Below, one piece after another: positions 1-6,748 of a stretch of DNA of 7,959 bases. Made by a program: the position numbers and the translations under genes. The stretch comes from Lysobacterales bacterium (lineage in GTDB: Bacteria; Pseudomonadota; Gammaproteobacteria; Xanthomonadales; SZUA-36), in the NCBI GenBank assembly GCA_026193295.1, contig JAPHSB010000370.1, positions 1 through 7,959 of the forward strand, written 5' to 3'. Position 1 is the first letter of the stretch; each line of letters starts with the position of its first letter. The notes under the pieces are model-generated. The model was given only the letters and a program-made list of their open reading frames with translations, did not search any database and had not been told where the DNA came from.

Positions 1-924
1 GGCCATGCTTTCGGCCATTGCCACGCCGAGCCCACCCACCGCGTGACGCAGTTGATCCGAAAAAGGGCCATGCCGGCTCTCGCCCGCAAACACATTGTCC
101 CCATTGGCGTCGAGCAGGCTCATATGCAGGTGGAATCCGCTACCGGCCGTGTCGGCGAAGGGCTTGGCCATGAAGGTCGCGCCGAGACCGTTCTTGTTGG
201 CGGCTGCCTTCACCGCGCGTTTCAGCAGGACGGCGTGATCACAGGCCAGTAACGGGTCATCAACGTGGTGCAGGTTGATCTCGAACTGCCCGGGTGAGAA
301 TTCGGACAGCGCGGCCCCGGCAGGGATGTTCTGCGCAATGCAGATGGCGTCCAGGTCGGCCAGGAAGTCTTCCACTTCGTACAGGTCTTCCATCATGGCG
401 TACTGAAGTCCGGGCTGGGGCAATTCCGAGCCGGGAATGCGCGGCATTTTCGGCTGGAACCGCTCACCGTCGTGCTCGACCAGGTAGAACTCGAGCTCGG
501 TGGCCATCACCGGCCGCAGGCCCATGTCGCTCAGGGGCTGCAGCGCGCGCCGCAGTACATTGCGCGGGTCACGTGGGTACAAGCTGCCGTCGAAGTTGTG
601 CATTTCGATCAGCACCTGGGCGGTAGGCAGGTTGACCCAGGGTACGGGCGCGAGGCTGCCCGCAATCGCCACGCCCCTGACGTCGGGATCACCGTCCCTG
701 ACGCCGTAGGGCACGGTTTCAAAGGTGTTGCCGCGGCTGTCGAGGATGGCCGTCGCCGCGCACAGGTTCATGCCGTTATTGAACAACTTGTAGAAATCGT
801 CCCGCTCGGCCCGCTTGCCGCGCAGGATTCCATTGATGTCTGTCACCAGGGTTTCGAGGTAGCGGGTTTCGGGGTGTGCCGCGAGGTAATTCTCCAGTTC
901 CTGCTTCAGTTTCTCGGATGCCAT
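1..924 (-). CDS. PuuA-like glutamine synthetase-family gamma-glutamylamine ligase (3' end cut off by window edge)
   Basis: The 308 visible residues are about two thirds of a usual 440-470 residue protein. Family members join the gamma-carboxyl of glutamate to ammonia or an amine using ATP, in the cytoplasm. The N-terminal beta-grasp domain carries DINGILRGK (residues 29-37). The catalytic domain follows with ATELEFYL (141-148; E143 and E145 are the expected metal/glutamate ligands), ALSEFSPGQFEINL (205-218; E208 and E215) and AKPF...GSGFHLHMS (253-269; H265 and H267). The phrases SPGQFEINL, ATFMAKP and GSGFHLHMS closely recall E. coli PuuA, gamma-glutamylputrescine synthetase, more than the ammonia-using GlnA. 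The C-terminal arginine-rich ATP/glutamate site lies outside the window. It is the last visible gene of the operon, 22 nt after the hydratase, with only a weak ribosome binding site. A PuuC-like dehydrogenase two genes upstream supports an amine substrate. The family is sure; putrescine itself is not established. Confidence 0.9.
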   Translation of the reverse strand, partial: MASEKLKQELENYLAAHPETRYLETLVTDINGILRGKRAERDDFYKLFNNGMNLCAATAILDSRGNTFETVPYGVRDGDPDVRGVAIAGSLAPVPWVNLPTAQVLIEMHNFDGSLYPRDPRNVLRRALQPLSDMGLRPVMATELEFYLVEHDGERFQPKMPRIPGSELPQPGLQYAMMEDLYEVEDFLADLDAICIAQNIPAGAALSEFSPGQFEINLHHVDDPLLACDHAVLLKRAVKAAANKNGLGATFMAKPFADTAGSGFHLHMSLLDANGDNVFAGESRHGPFSDQLRHAVGGLGVAMAESMA

Positions 925-946
925 GGCTGTTCTCGGTCGGAGGGTC

Positions 947-1765
947 TCAGTCGAGTTGGCGGTCGCGCCAGGCGATGGCCGCCTTCGCGCCTTCGTTCTT
1001 CAGGATTTCATTGAATTGCCGCGACTCGTCGGTCTCGGTGCTCTCGATCGTGATATCGAGCTGCAGCGCGTGCTCCAGCGCGTCGCGCATGCGCGGGATT
1101 TCGTAAACTGCGTTGACAGCCTGCTTGGTCAGCCCCACGGCCAATGAGTCATTGCGTGCGATTTCACGGGCCAGCGCCCGCGCTTCGTGCACCAGCCAGT
1201 CAGCGTCGCAGACACGGTTGACCAGGCCCCAGGCCTCCGCCTGCTCCGCGCTGACGCGGTCGTTGCCGGTCAGCAACAATTCCTTGGCGCGCTTGGGGCC
1301 GCACAGGAACGGCAGCAGCATGGCCACGATGCCGCTGCCGAATTTCACCTCCGGTTCACCGAGGCGGCAGCCCCGGGCCGCGATCGTGATATCACAGGCC
1401 AGCGCCAGTTCCATCGCTCCGCCCAGGCAGTAGCCGTGTATGGCGGCAATGGTGGGCTTGGGGCTGTCCCAGAACCGCATGATCAGGTCGAAATCGTCGC
1501 GCAGTTCCTGCTTCAGAGCTTCGAGTTCCTCCGCGCGCGTCCGCCCAGGGGATCCCTGCGGTTCCAGGTCGAAGCCGGCGGAAAAAGCCCGGCCTTCGCC
1601 CTTGATCCCGATGACGCGGACGGGGTCGTCGCGCAGGGCTGTGTCCATGGCCTGGTTGAGCTCGGCCACCATGGTCTTGCTGATGGCGTTCAGCTTGTCC
1701 GGCCGGTTGAGCGTGATCCAGGCCAGCGGGCCCTCGGTTTCATACTGGATCGTCGAATAGGCCAT
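947..1765 (-). CDS. Enoyl-CoA hydratase/isomerase (crotonase) family protein
   Basis: This 272-residue protein has the usual crotonase length. Crotonases stabilise an enolate of an acyl-CoA thioester; the commonest reaction is hydration of a trans-2-enoyl-CoA. Visible signatures are LNRPDKLNAIS (19-29), the first oxyanion-hole segment GRAFSAGFDL (58-67), and HGYCLGGAMELALACDITIAA (110-130). E119 and, 20 residues later, E139 in GEPEV match in position the two catalytic glutamates of rat enoyl-CoA hydratase (E144 and E164), so hydratase chemistry is plausible. The hydroxycinnamoyl-CoA hydratase-lyases have serine at the first position, so this is probably not one of them. The segment after the second glutamate reads GSGIVAMLLPF, without the usual PGxGGT glycines. 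No signal peptide or membrane segment is seen. The start ATG lies 6 nt after the aldehyde dehydrogenase stop, which suggests translational coupling. The substrate is presumably the acyl-CoA made by the ligase encoded upstream (inference). Confidence 0.9.
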   Translation of the reverse strand: MAYSTIQYETEGPLAWITLNRPDKLNAISKTMVAELNQAMDTALRDDPVRVIGIKGEGRAFSAGFDLEPQGSPGRTRAEELEALKQELRDDFDLIMRFWDSPKPTIAAIHGYCLGGAMELALACDITIAARGCRLGEPEVKFGSGIVAMLLPFLCGPKRAKELLLTGNDRVSAEQAEAWGLVNRVCDADWLVHEARALAREIARNDSLAVGLTKQAVNAVYEIPRMRDALEHALQLDITIESTETDESRQFNEILKNEGAKAAIAWRDRQLD

Positions 1766-1771
1766 GAGCGC

Positions 1772-3298
1772 TCAGGCAGGTTCCAGCCGGAACCACGCCG
1801 ACTTGCCCTGGGTATAGCTCTTCAGGCTGTCCAGGCACTTGTCGCGCGCGTGGCCGGATTGCTTGTAACCGCCAAAGGGCTGGGTCATGTCGCCGTCCTC
1901 GTAGCTGTTGATCCAGACCACGCCCGCTTCGATGTTCTTGACCAGGCGCATGGCCTTGTTCAAGTCCCTGGTCCAAATGCCGGCAGCCAGGCCGTAGATC
2001 GTATCGTTGGCGATGCTGATCGCTTCTTCCGGCCCATCGAACGGGATGACACTGGCGACCGGACCGAAGATCTCGTTGCGGGCGATTCCCATGTCATTGC
2101 GCACGTCGCCAAACAGCGTGGGGCTCACGTAGGCGCCCTTTCCAAGGCCCGTGGGCGCGGCGCCGCCGAAATGGAGCGTTGCACCCTCGCGCCTGCCACC
2201 CTCGATCATGTTCAATACCCGCTGTTGGGAGTCCCGGTCGACCAGCGGTCCCATGTTGGTTTCGGGGTCGAGCGGGTCGCCGGGCACATAGGCGTCTTTT
2301 CCGTCGGCAATGAAGCGTTCGATAAACTCATTATAAATAGGACGTTCTACGAGCAATCGCGAGCCCGCGCTGCAGACTTCGCCCATGTTCGCGAATACGC
2401 CGTTGTAGGCGGCGCCGACCGCTTTCTCGAGATCCGGCAGGTCGGCCATGAAGATCTGCGGGCTCTTGCCGCCGCACTCCAGCGCCACCCGCTTCATGTT
2501 GGACCGGCCTGCGTACTGCAGGATCAGCTTGCCCACTTCGGTCGAGCCGGTGAAGGTGATCTTGGCCACGTCGTTGTGCAGGGCCAGCGCCTTGCCGGCG
2601 GTTTCACCCATGCCGTTGACCACGTTGAGGACGCCGGGCGGGCCGCCTGCCCTCACGAACAGTTCGGCCAGGCGCAACGCGCTCAATGGCGACTGCTCGG
2701 CCGGTTTCAATACCACCGTGTTGCCCGCGGCCAGCGCGGGAGCGATCTTCCACGTTGCCATCAACAGCGGATAGTTCCAGGGCGAGATGCAGCCGACCAC
2801 CCCCAGCGGTTCGCGAATGACCATGTGCAGGGCGTCGTTATCGGTATTGGTCACCGAACCCTCGATTTTGTCGATACCCTCAGCCATGAAACGGATGGTG
2901 GAAATGACCGCCGGCAGGTCTTCGCCCACGACGTCGCCGATCGGCTTGCCCATGTCCAGTGTCTCGAGCACGGCCAGTTGTTCCGCATGCTGGTCGACCA
3001 GGTCGGCGAAGCGATAGAGTATGTCCATGCGCTCGCGCGGCGCGATGCGGGACCAGCAGCCGGAACGAAAGGCGGCCTTGGCCGCGGCCACCGCGCGATC
3101 GATGTCTTCCGGCATGCCCTTGACCACCTTGGCCAGGGTTTCGCCGGTCGCGGGGTTGACGGTGGCAAAGCTCCGGCTCTGCACGGAGTCGCAGAATTCG
3201 CCATTGATGAACAGACGGGTTTCCAGGTTCGATCTCGCCTGATCGGCGACGGAGTGCCAACGCTGCCGGTCATGGGATTCGATGTCAGTGAGACTCAT
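1772..3298 (-). CDS. PuuC/KauB-like NAD(P)+ aldehyde dehydrogenase
   Basis: This full-length 508-residue cytoplasmic ALDH oxidises an aldehyde to the acid. Visible landmarks are RLFINGEF (28-35), PWNYP with N175 of the oxyanion hole, the cofactor segment LKPAEQSPLSA (197-207), FTGSTEVG (249-256), the general base E274 in LECGGKSP, the nucleophile C309 in GEVCSAGSRLLV, and EIFGP (409-413). The end, DGDMTQPFGGYKQSGHARDK (468-487), is nearly the same as that of E. coli PuuC (gamma-glutamyl-gamma-aminobutyraldehyde dehydrogenase) and of Pseudomonas KauB. An aminoaldehyde or gamma-glutamyl-aminoaldehyde is therefore the likely substrate type (family knowledge plus inference). The ATG is well fixed by GAGGTG four nt upstream (3303-3308). 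It follows the acyl-CoA synthetase by 20 nt and is followed by the hydratase after 6 nt. Catalytic residues are intact. The exact substrate is unknown; a general betaine-aldehyde or short-chain aldehyde role is the alternative. Confidence 0.93.
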   Translation of the reverse strand: MSLTDIESHDRQRWHSVADQARSNLETRLFINGEFCDSVQSRSFATVNPATGETLAKVVKGMPEDIDRAVAAAKAAFRSGCWSRIAPRERMDILYRFADLVDQHAEQLAVLETLDMGKPIGDVVGEDLPAVISTIRFMAEGIDKIEGSVTNTDNDALHMVIREPLGVVGCISPWNYPLLMATWKIAPALAAGNTVVLKPAEQSPLSALRLAELFVRAGGPPGVLNVVNGMGETAGKALALHNDVAKITFTGSTEVGKLILQYAGRSNMKRVALECGGKSPQIFMADLPDLEKAVGAAYNGVFANMGEVCSAGSRLLVERPIYNEFIERFIADGKDAYVPGDPLDPETNMGPLVDRDSQQRVLNMIEGGRREGATLHFGGAAPTGLGKGAYVSPTLFGDVRNDMGIARNEIFGPVASVIPFDGPEEAISIANDTIYGLAAGIWTRDLNKAMRLVKNIEAGVVWINSYEDGDMTQPFGGYKQSGHARDKCLDSLKSYTQGKSAWFRLEPA

Positions 3299-3302
3299 GT
3301 TC

Positions 3303-3308
3303 CACCTC
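3303..3308 (-). promoter_or_regulatory. Strong ribosome binding site of the aldehyde dehydrogenase
   Basis: The minus strand reads GAGGTG followed by GAAC and then ATG, a six-base match to the anti-Shine-Dalgarno sequence with a 4-nt spacer. It lies in the 20-nt gap after the TAG stop of the acyl-CoA synthetase and confirms the chosen start. It is the clearest ribosome binding site in the window, suggesting that the dehydrogenase is translated more efficiently than its neighbours (inference). Confidence 0.7.
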
Positions 3309-3318
3309 GTGGAATGCG

Positions 3319-5463
3319 CTATGGGATGTTCGGGGTTTGCTTCACGATACCACTTCTGCCGCCATTCCGGCTGCCGACGACCAACGCATCCACCGCCACG
3401 CAGCCGGCGGGGTGTACGAGGACCGGGTTGATGTCGATCTCGTCGATGACATCGCCCAGTTCCGCAGCCAGGACGGAGAACCGCTCCGCAGCCAGGCAGA
3501 AAGCGTCGATATCGACGGCTGGGCGGTCGCGCAGGCCATCGAGCAGCGGCCGCTGGCGCAGGGAACCAACCATGCGCTTGGCATTTGCGCGGTCGAACGG
3601 GGGCAGGGCATAAACCACGTCCCGGATCGTCTCGACATTCACGCCACCGAAGCCCAGCATCACCAGCGGGCCGAATTGTTCATCGTGGACCAGGCCCAGC
3701 ACCATCTCCGCGCCGGTGACCTTGACCATTGGCGCCACCATGGCCTTCGGGCCCAGTCGGCGGGCCAGGTCGGCGTAGCCCGCGGCGAGTTCATCCGCCG
3801 CCCGGATGTTCAGGATTACGCCGCCCCGATCGGTCTTGTGCAGGATGCCGGGTTCCGCGGTTTTCAGTACCAGCGGGTAGCCGAGGCGCGATGCCGCGTG
3901 CGACAGGCCTGCTTCGTCGTTCACCAACTCGGCGGGATTCATCGGGAATCCGAAGTCGCGCAGCAATTGCCCGGCGTCGTATTCCTCCAGGATCGCACCC
4001 CGCGCCAGGCGGGGCCGCCATTTGCTGAGCGCTTCCAGGTTTGCCGACTCGATGGCAAGCGCTTGCCGGTTCTTGAAATCGCGGTAATCCATCAGGCAAC
4101 GGGCGCCGGCCAGGAAAGAGCGCAAGCCGTCCAGTACGGGAAACCCCTCGCGGGTTACCGACACCGCGGCGCCATCGGTGCCGCTGCCCTGGCGGTTTGA
4201 TACCAGGAACGCGGGTTTGCCCGAAGCGGCATGCCCGGCTCGCATGTAGTCGAAATACTCTTCGTACAGTGCACCGTGCGGCGCGCGATCGTGAACCACG
4301 GCGCCGAAAGCGGCATGGGGATCGGCCATCAGGGCTGCCAGGCTCTCCCGCATGATGGCGTTGGCGCCTGGCCCGCCGGCGCCCCAGGCGTCCAGGGGGT
4401 TGACCGGTGGCAGGCCCGGGTCGAGCAGTTCCTGCAGGCGATTGACCGTGTCAGGCGTGATAGCGGCCAGCGCCACCTCCATGTCCTCCGCCAGGTCGAT
4501 CAGTAGTTGGCGTTCGCCACCCGAGTCATGGATGCTGACCAGTCCGCCGGCCGCAACGGGGTGCGGCTGGGCGAACATCATCAGGGTGGTGGCCAGTTCG
4601 TCCATGTCCTTGACGCGCTGTACGCCATAGCGGTCGAACAGCGCCTGGTAGGCGTCGTCGCGGCCGGCGATGGCGCCGGAATGGGAAACGGCCAGGCGAG
4701 CTGACAGTTCGGTCCGCCCGACTTTGAGCACGACCACCGGAATGCCTTTGCGCTGCGCTTTGGCAAAGGCCGCCGCCATGCCGGCGGGTCGGCGCGCTGT
4801 TTCCATGAATAGCCCCACGACCCGCGTCTCGGGCCGGTCCAGGGCCCAGTCCATGTACTGGTCCATGGTCACGCTCAATTCCTGGCCCGTGGAAACGGCC
4901 AGGTTGAAGTCGATGCGCTCTTCGCAGTCAATGATGCCGGACATGCCGGAACCCGAGTGGCTGATGAGCGTCACGTTGCCGCCCCGCACATGGTTGCTGC
5001 GGGTGTCGAAGCCGCAGACCCAGATCCCGTCGGCGAAGTTGTAAAAACCCATGCCGTTGGCGCCGCACACAGTCAAGCCGGAATCCGCGATTTTTTGCGC
5101 AACCCGCTCCCGCAGCAAGGGCGGCTCATCGTGCTCCAGCACCAAACCGGACATCATCGTCGCGGCGCGTGCGCCATGGGCAATCGCCGCGTCCAGACCA
5201 GCCTCGACGTTGGCGTCCCCGAGCGTCAGGACGACGTGCTCCACGGCCTCGGGCAAGGCGTCAAGCGTTGGGAAGCAGGGCACGCCGCGCACGGTTTCGT
5301 AGCCGGGGTTGACCGCGTACAGGCGCCCCTCGAACCTGCCCTGCAGAAGATTTTCGACCGTGCGGCGGCCAACCGAGCCCGGCCGCTCACTGGCTCCGAC
5401 CACCGCGATGGAGTCTGGACATAGGAGCGGTTTTAACCGCGATTTGCTCATGCTATCCGACAT
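3319..5463 (-). CDS. Single-chain NDP-forming acyl-CoA synthetase (acetate-CoA ligase/FerA-like family)
   Basis: This 714-residue protein would convert a carboxylate, CoA and ATP to acyl-CoA, ADP and phosphate through a phosphohistidine. Order of domains: CoA-binding Rossmann domain (about 13-105) opening with LLCPDSIAVVGAS (13-25); succinyl-CoA-ligase-like domains (about 140-450) with SHSGSG (168-173) and SHSGAIAG (260-267), where H261 is the expected phosphohistidine; ATP-grasp domain (about 485-695) with YPLVLKTAEPGILHKTDRGG (529-548; H542 being the second conserved histidine) and EIDINPV (675-681). Alpha and beta parts are fused, as in FerA-type enzymes. ATG at 5463 gives the longest form; ATG at 5451 (residue 5) is equally possible. 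Neither has a convincing ribosome binding site, and residues 7-14 are encoded by a REP-like palindrome. The gene follows the GcvT-like gene by 60 nt. It probably activates the acid made by the aldehyde dehydrogenase (inference). The acid cannot be named; acetate or a hydroxycinnamate are alternatives. Confidence 0.9.
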   Translation of the reverse strand: MSDSMSKSRLKPLLCPDSIAVVGASERPGSVGRRTVENLLQGRFEGRLYAVNPGYETVRGVPCFPTLDALPEAVEHVVLTLGDANVEAGLDAAIAHGARAATMMSGLVLEHDEPPLLRERVAQKIADSGLTVCGANGMGFYNFADGIWVCGFDTRSNHVRGGNVTLISHSGSGMSGIIDCEERIDFNLAVSTGQELSVTMDQYMDWALDRPETRVVGLFMETARRPAGMAAAFAKAQRKGIPVVVLKVGRTELSARLAVSHSGAIAGRDDAYQALFDRYGVQRVKDMDELATTLMMFAQPHPVAAGGLVSIHDSGGERQLLIDLAEDMEVALAAITPDTVNRLQELLDPGLPPVNPLDAWGAGGPGANAIMRESLAALMADPHAAFGAVVHDRAPHGALYEEYFDYMRAGHAASGKPAFLVSNRQGSGTDGAAVSVTREGFPVLDGLRSFLAGARCLMDYRDFKNRQALAIESANLEALSKWRPRLARGAILEEYDAGQLLRDFGFPMNPAELVNDEAGLSHAASRLGYPLVLKTAEPGILHKTDRGGVILNIRAADELAAGYADLARRLGPKAMVAPMVKVTGAEMVLGLVHDEQFGPLVMLGFGGVNVETIRDVVYALPPFDRANAKRMVGSLRQRPLLDGLRDRPAVDIDAFCLAAERFSVLAAELGDVIDEIDINPVLVHPAGCVAVDALVVGSRNGGRSGIVKQTPNIP
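5424..5445 (+). repeat. REP-like palindrome, arm 1 (inside the acyl-CoA synthetase 5' end)
   Basis: The plus strand begins GGAGCGGTTTTAACCGCGAT. Its core folds on itself as GCGGTT-TT-AACCGC, a perfect 6-bp stem with a 2-nt loop. It is the inverted partner of the element at 5468-5489, matching 19 of 22 positions. The two copies differ at three sites, and two of these are paired with each other in the stem (T-A here, C-G there), so the hairpin is kept. It lies within codons 7-14 of the acyl-CoA synthetase, where it reads KSRLKPLL. The GGAGCGG..CCGCGA sequence type is widespread as intergenic REP elements in Pseudomonas and Xanthomonas relatives. Confidence 0.75.
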
Positions 5464-5467
5464 CGGA

Positions 5468-5489
5468 AAATCGCGGCTGAAGCCGCTCC
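5468..5489 (-). repeat. REP-like palindrome, arm 2 (in the gap between the GcvT-like gene and the acyl-CoA synthetase)
   Basis: The minus strand begins GGAGCGGCTTCAGCCGCGAT. The core GCGGCT-TC-AGCCGC is a perfect 6-bp stem with a 2-nt loop. It occupies the middle of the 60-nt gap 5464-5523, directly before the start codon region of the acyl-CoA synthetase. REP elements in such gaps are known to affect mRNA stability and the relative expression of neighbouring genes, but nothing here proves an effect. It has no T-run after it, so I do not call it a terminator. Confidence 0.75.
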
Positions 5490-5523
5490 CACAGTCCTTC
5501 GCACAGCGCGCTCCAAATGAGGC

Positions 5524-6729
5524 CTAGAAATCCGCCGGAGGTGTCTGGCGCCTGCGCGGCGGATCCCAGAAATTGTCTTTGACGACCCGGGCCGGCGCCA
5601 TCACGCGGCTCCACTTGAGCTCGCGCTGGTAGTAAATTTCGACCAGCAGTTCTTCGCCAACTTGTCCATGGGGCGCTTCCAGCGAGGCCAGCGCGATGCT
5701 GGCCTTGGCCGACGGTGACCACATGGCGGAGGTCACGGTGCCGGCATACTTCTTGTCCTTCGTGTAAACGAAGGAGTCCTTGGCCGGCTTGTTGCCGTCT
5801 ATATCGAGCTTGACCAGGGTATAGCGGGATCCGTTCTGCTTCTCTTCCAGCAATGCCTGTCGACCGTTGAACACGCCCTTGTCGAAATGCACCAGCCAGC
5901 CGAGGCCCAGTTCGAAGGGCGAGCGCGTGTGGGTCGGGCGCACCGCCTCCTGCGCCGGCAGGAAATCGGCGCCGGCCAGTATAAAGCCCGCCTCGATACG
6001 CAACAGGTCCAGCGCCTGGCTGCCCATGGCGCGGATGCCGCGATTCTCGCCTGCCTCGAACAGGCGGTCCCACAGCACTTCGGCGTGATCCGGATCGATC
6101 CAGAGTTCGTAGCCCAGGTCACCGGTGTATCCGGTGCGCGAGATCATCAGCCGGGTGCCTTCGAAGTCGAAACTCGCCATGCCGAAGGGCGTCAGGTTCT
6201 CGATACCCGCCAGGCCCATTTGCTTCAGGATGGCGCAGCTGGTCGGTCCTTGCACCGCGAGCCCGCAGACCTCATGGGTTTCGTCGACCACCTTGACGTC
6301 GAAGCCCAGCGTATTGGTGAGGAACCAATCGAGCTGGTGTTCCTGCGAGCAGATCCGGTACACACCCTCTTCCAGGTGAAAAATGGTGCCGTCGTCTATG
6401 ACCCGGCCCTGCTCGTTGCACCAGACGCTGTATCCCACGCGGCCCGGCTTGATCTTGCCGACGTCACGCGTCATCAGCCGGTTCAGGTAGGGCAGGGCGT
6501 CGGGCCCGCTGACGCGATGCTTGATCATCGGCGTCAGGTCGAATACACCGCAGGCGTTGCGCCCGGAGAAATATTCCATGGACTCGCACCAGTAGGCGGG
6601 TACCGACAGGTAGTCCGACCAGCGGCTCCACTCCCGCAGCTGGTTATGTTCTTTCTGCCGCGAATGGAACGGGCTCGGATAAACGGCGTTTTTGAAGTGG
6701 TCGCGGTGATGCAGTTGTTCGGTTTTCAT
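5524..6729 (-). CDS. GcvT-fold folate-dependent aminomethyltransferase/demethylase-like protein
   Basis: This 401-residue protein has GcvT-type folate-binding and C-terminal barrel domains. Matches to the T-protein include VIDDG (110-114; the aspartate pair where GcvT has its catalytic Asp), AVQGPTS (158-164), RTGYTGDLGYELW (198-210), LDLLRIEAGFIL (240-251) and TSAMWSPSAKASIALA (333-348). GcvT moves an aminomethyl carbon to tetrahydrofolate; relatives demethylate dimethylglycine, sarcosine, DMSP or aryl methyl ethers. It is longer than E. coli GcvT (364) and reads GVFDLTPM (61-68) where GcvT has FDVSHM. No gcvH or gcvP is beside it, so a demethylase with its own substrate is more likely than the glycine cleavage system (inference). 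The ATG at 6729 is chosen because AGAGGAG (6742-6748) precedes it. An ATG at 6789 would add 20 residues overlapping the upstream gene by 41 nt. The upstream FAD enzyme may be its redox partner. Confidence 0.87.
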   Translation of the reverse strand: MKTEQLHHRDHFKNAVYPSPFHSRQKEHNQLREWSRWSDYLSVPAYWCESMEYFSGRNACGVFDLTPMIKHRVSGPDALPYLNRLMTRDVGKIKPGRVGYSVWCNEQGRVIDDGTIFHLEEGVYRICSQEHQLDWFLTNTLGFDVKVVDETHEVCGLAVQGPTSCAILKQMGLAGIENLTPFGMASFDFEGTRLMISRTGYTGDLGYELWIDPDHAEVLWDRLFEAGENRGIRAMGSQALDLLRIEAGFILAGADFLPAQEAVRPTHTRSPFELGLGWLVHFDKGVFNGRQALLEEKQNGSRYTLVKLDIDGNKPAKDSFVYTKDKKYAGTVTSAMWSPSAKASIALASLEAPHGQVGEELLVEIYYQRELKWSRVMAPARVVKDNFWDPPRRRQTPPADF

Positions 6730-6741
6730 GGTTATTTCACG

Positions 6742-6748
6742 CTCCTCT
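6742..6748 (-). promoter_or_regulatory. Ribosome binding site deciding the GcvT-like start
   Basis: The minus strand reads AGAGGAG immediately after the TGA stop of the oxidoreductase (6749-6751), then 12 nt, then ATG at 6729-6727. The spacing is a little long but the match is good, and it lies downstream of the alternative ATG at 6789, so it can only serve the shorter form. Its abutment to the stop codon suggests translational coupling of the two genes. Confidence 0.6.

Larger units (their letters stand above)
5424..5489. repeat. BIME-like inverted REP pair with start codons in the loop
   Basis: The two REP-like arms are head-to-head and separated by 22 nt (5446-5467). In mRNA from the minus strand they can form either two small hairpins or one long hairpin of up to 22 pairs with two mismatches and one G-U. 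Both candidate ATGs of the acyl-CoA synthetase (5461-5463 and 5449-5451) fall in the loop. The loop also holds the short palindrome CCGATGTCGG (5457-5466) around the first ATG. That the structure influences translation is inference. Confidence 0.6.

Noticed and set aside
1045..1393. Identical 13-base repeat CGATCGTGATATC at 1045-1057 and 1381-1393.
   Set aside because: Both copies encode Asp-Ile-Thr-Ile in the same frame of the hydratase; shared codons explain the identity.
2330..2335. Perfect TATAAT on the minus strand in an AT-rich patch inside the aldehyde dehydrogenase.
   Set aside because: No convincing -35 hexamer lies 16-18 nt upstream, and the patch encodes the normal ERPIYNEF segment.
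1187..3613. An 808-codon open frame on the plus strand, antisense to the hydratase, the aldehyde dehydrogenase and the end of the acyl-CoA synthetase.
   Set aside because: Its translation shows no recognisable domain and it lies opposite genes with intact catalytic motifs. Long antisense frames are expected in GC-rich coding DNA where stop codons are rare.
947..5463. Ferulate-type pathway: NDP-forming CoA ligase (FerA), crotonase (FerB), ALDH and GcvT-like O-demethylase (LigM) as a set.
   Set aside because: The crotonase has the hydratase glutamate where hydratase-lyases carry serine, the ALDH is PuuC-like and the GcvT-like protein is shorter than LigM, while a PuuA-like ligase sits in the operon. 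It stays a weaker alternative.
5530..5564. Perfect 8-bp inverted repeat (ATCCGCCG and CGGCGGAT, 19-nt loop) in the last codons of the GcvT-like gene.
   Set aside because: The loop is long, the stem short and no T-run follows on the minus strand, so it does not qualify as a terminator; it encodes the arginine/proline-rich tail.
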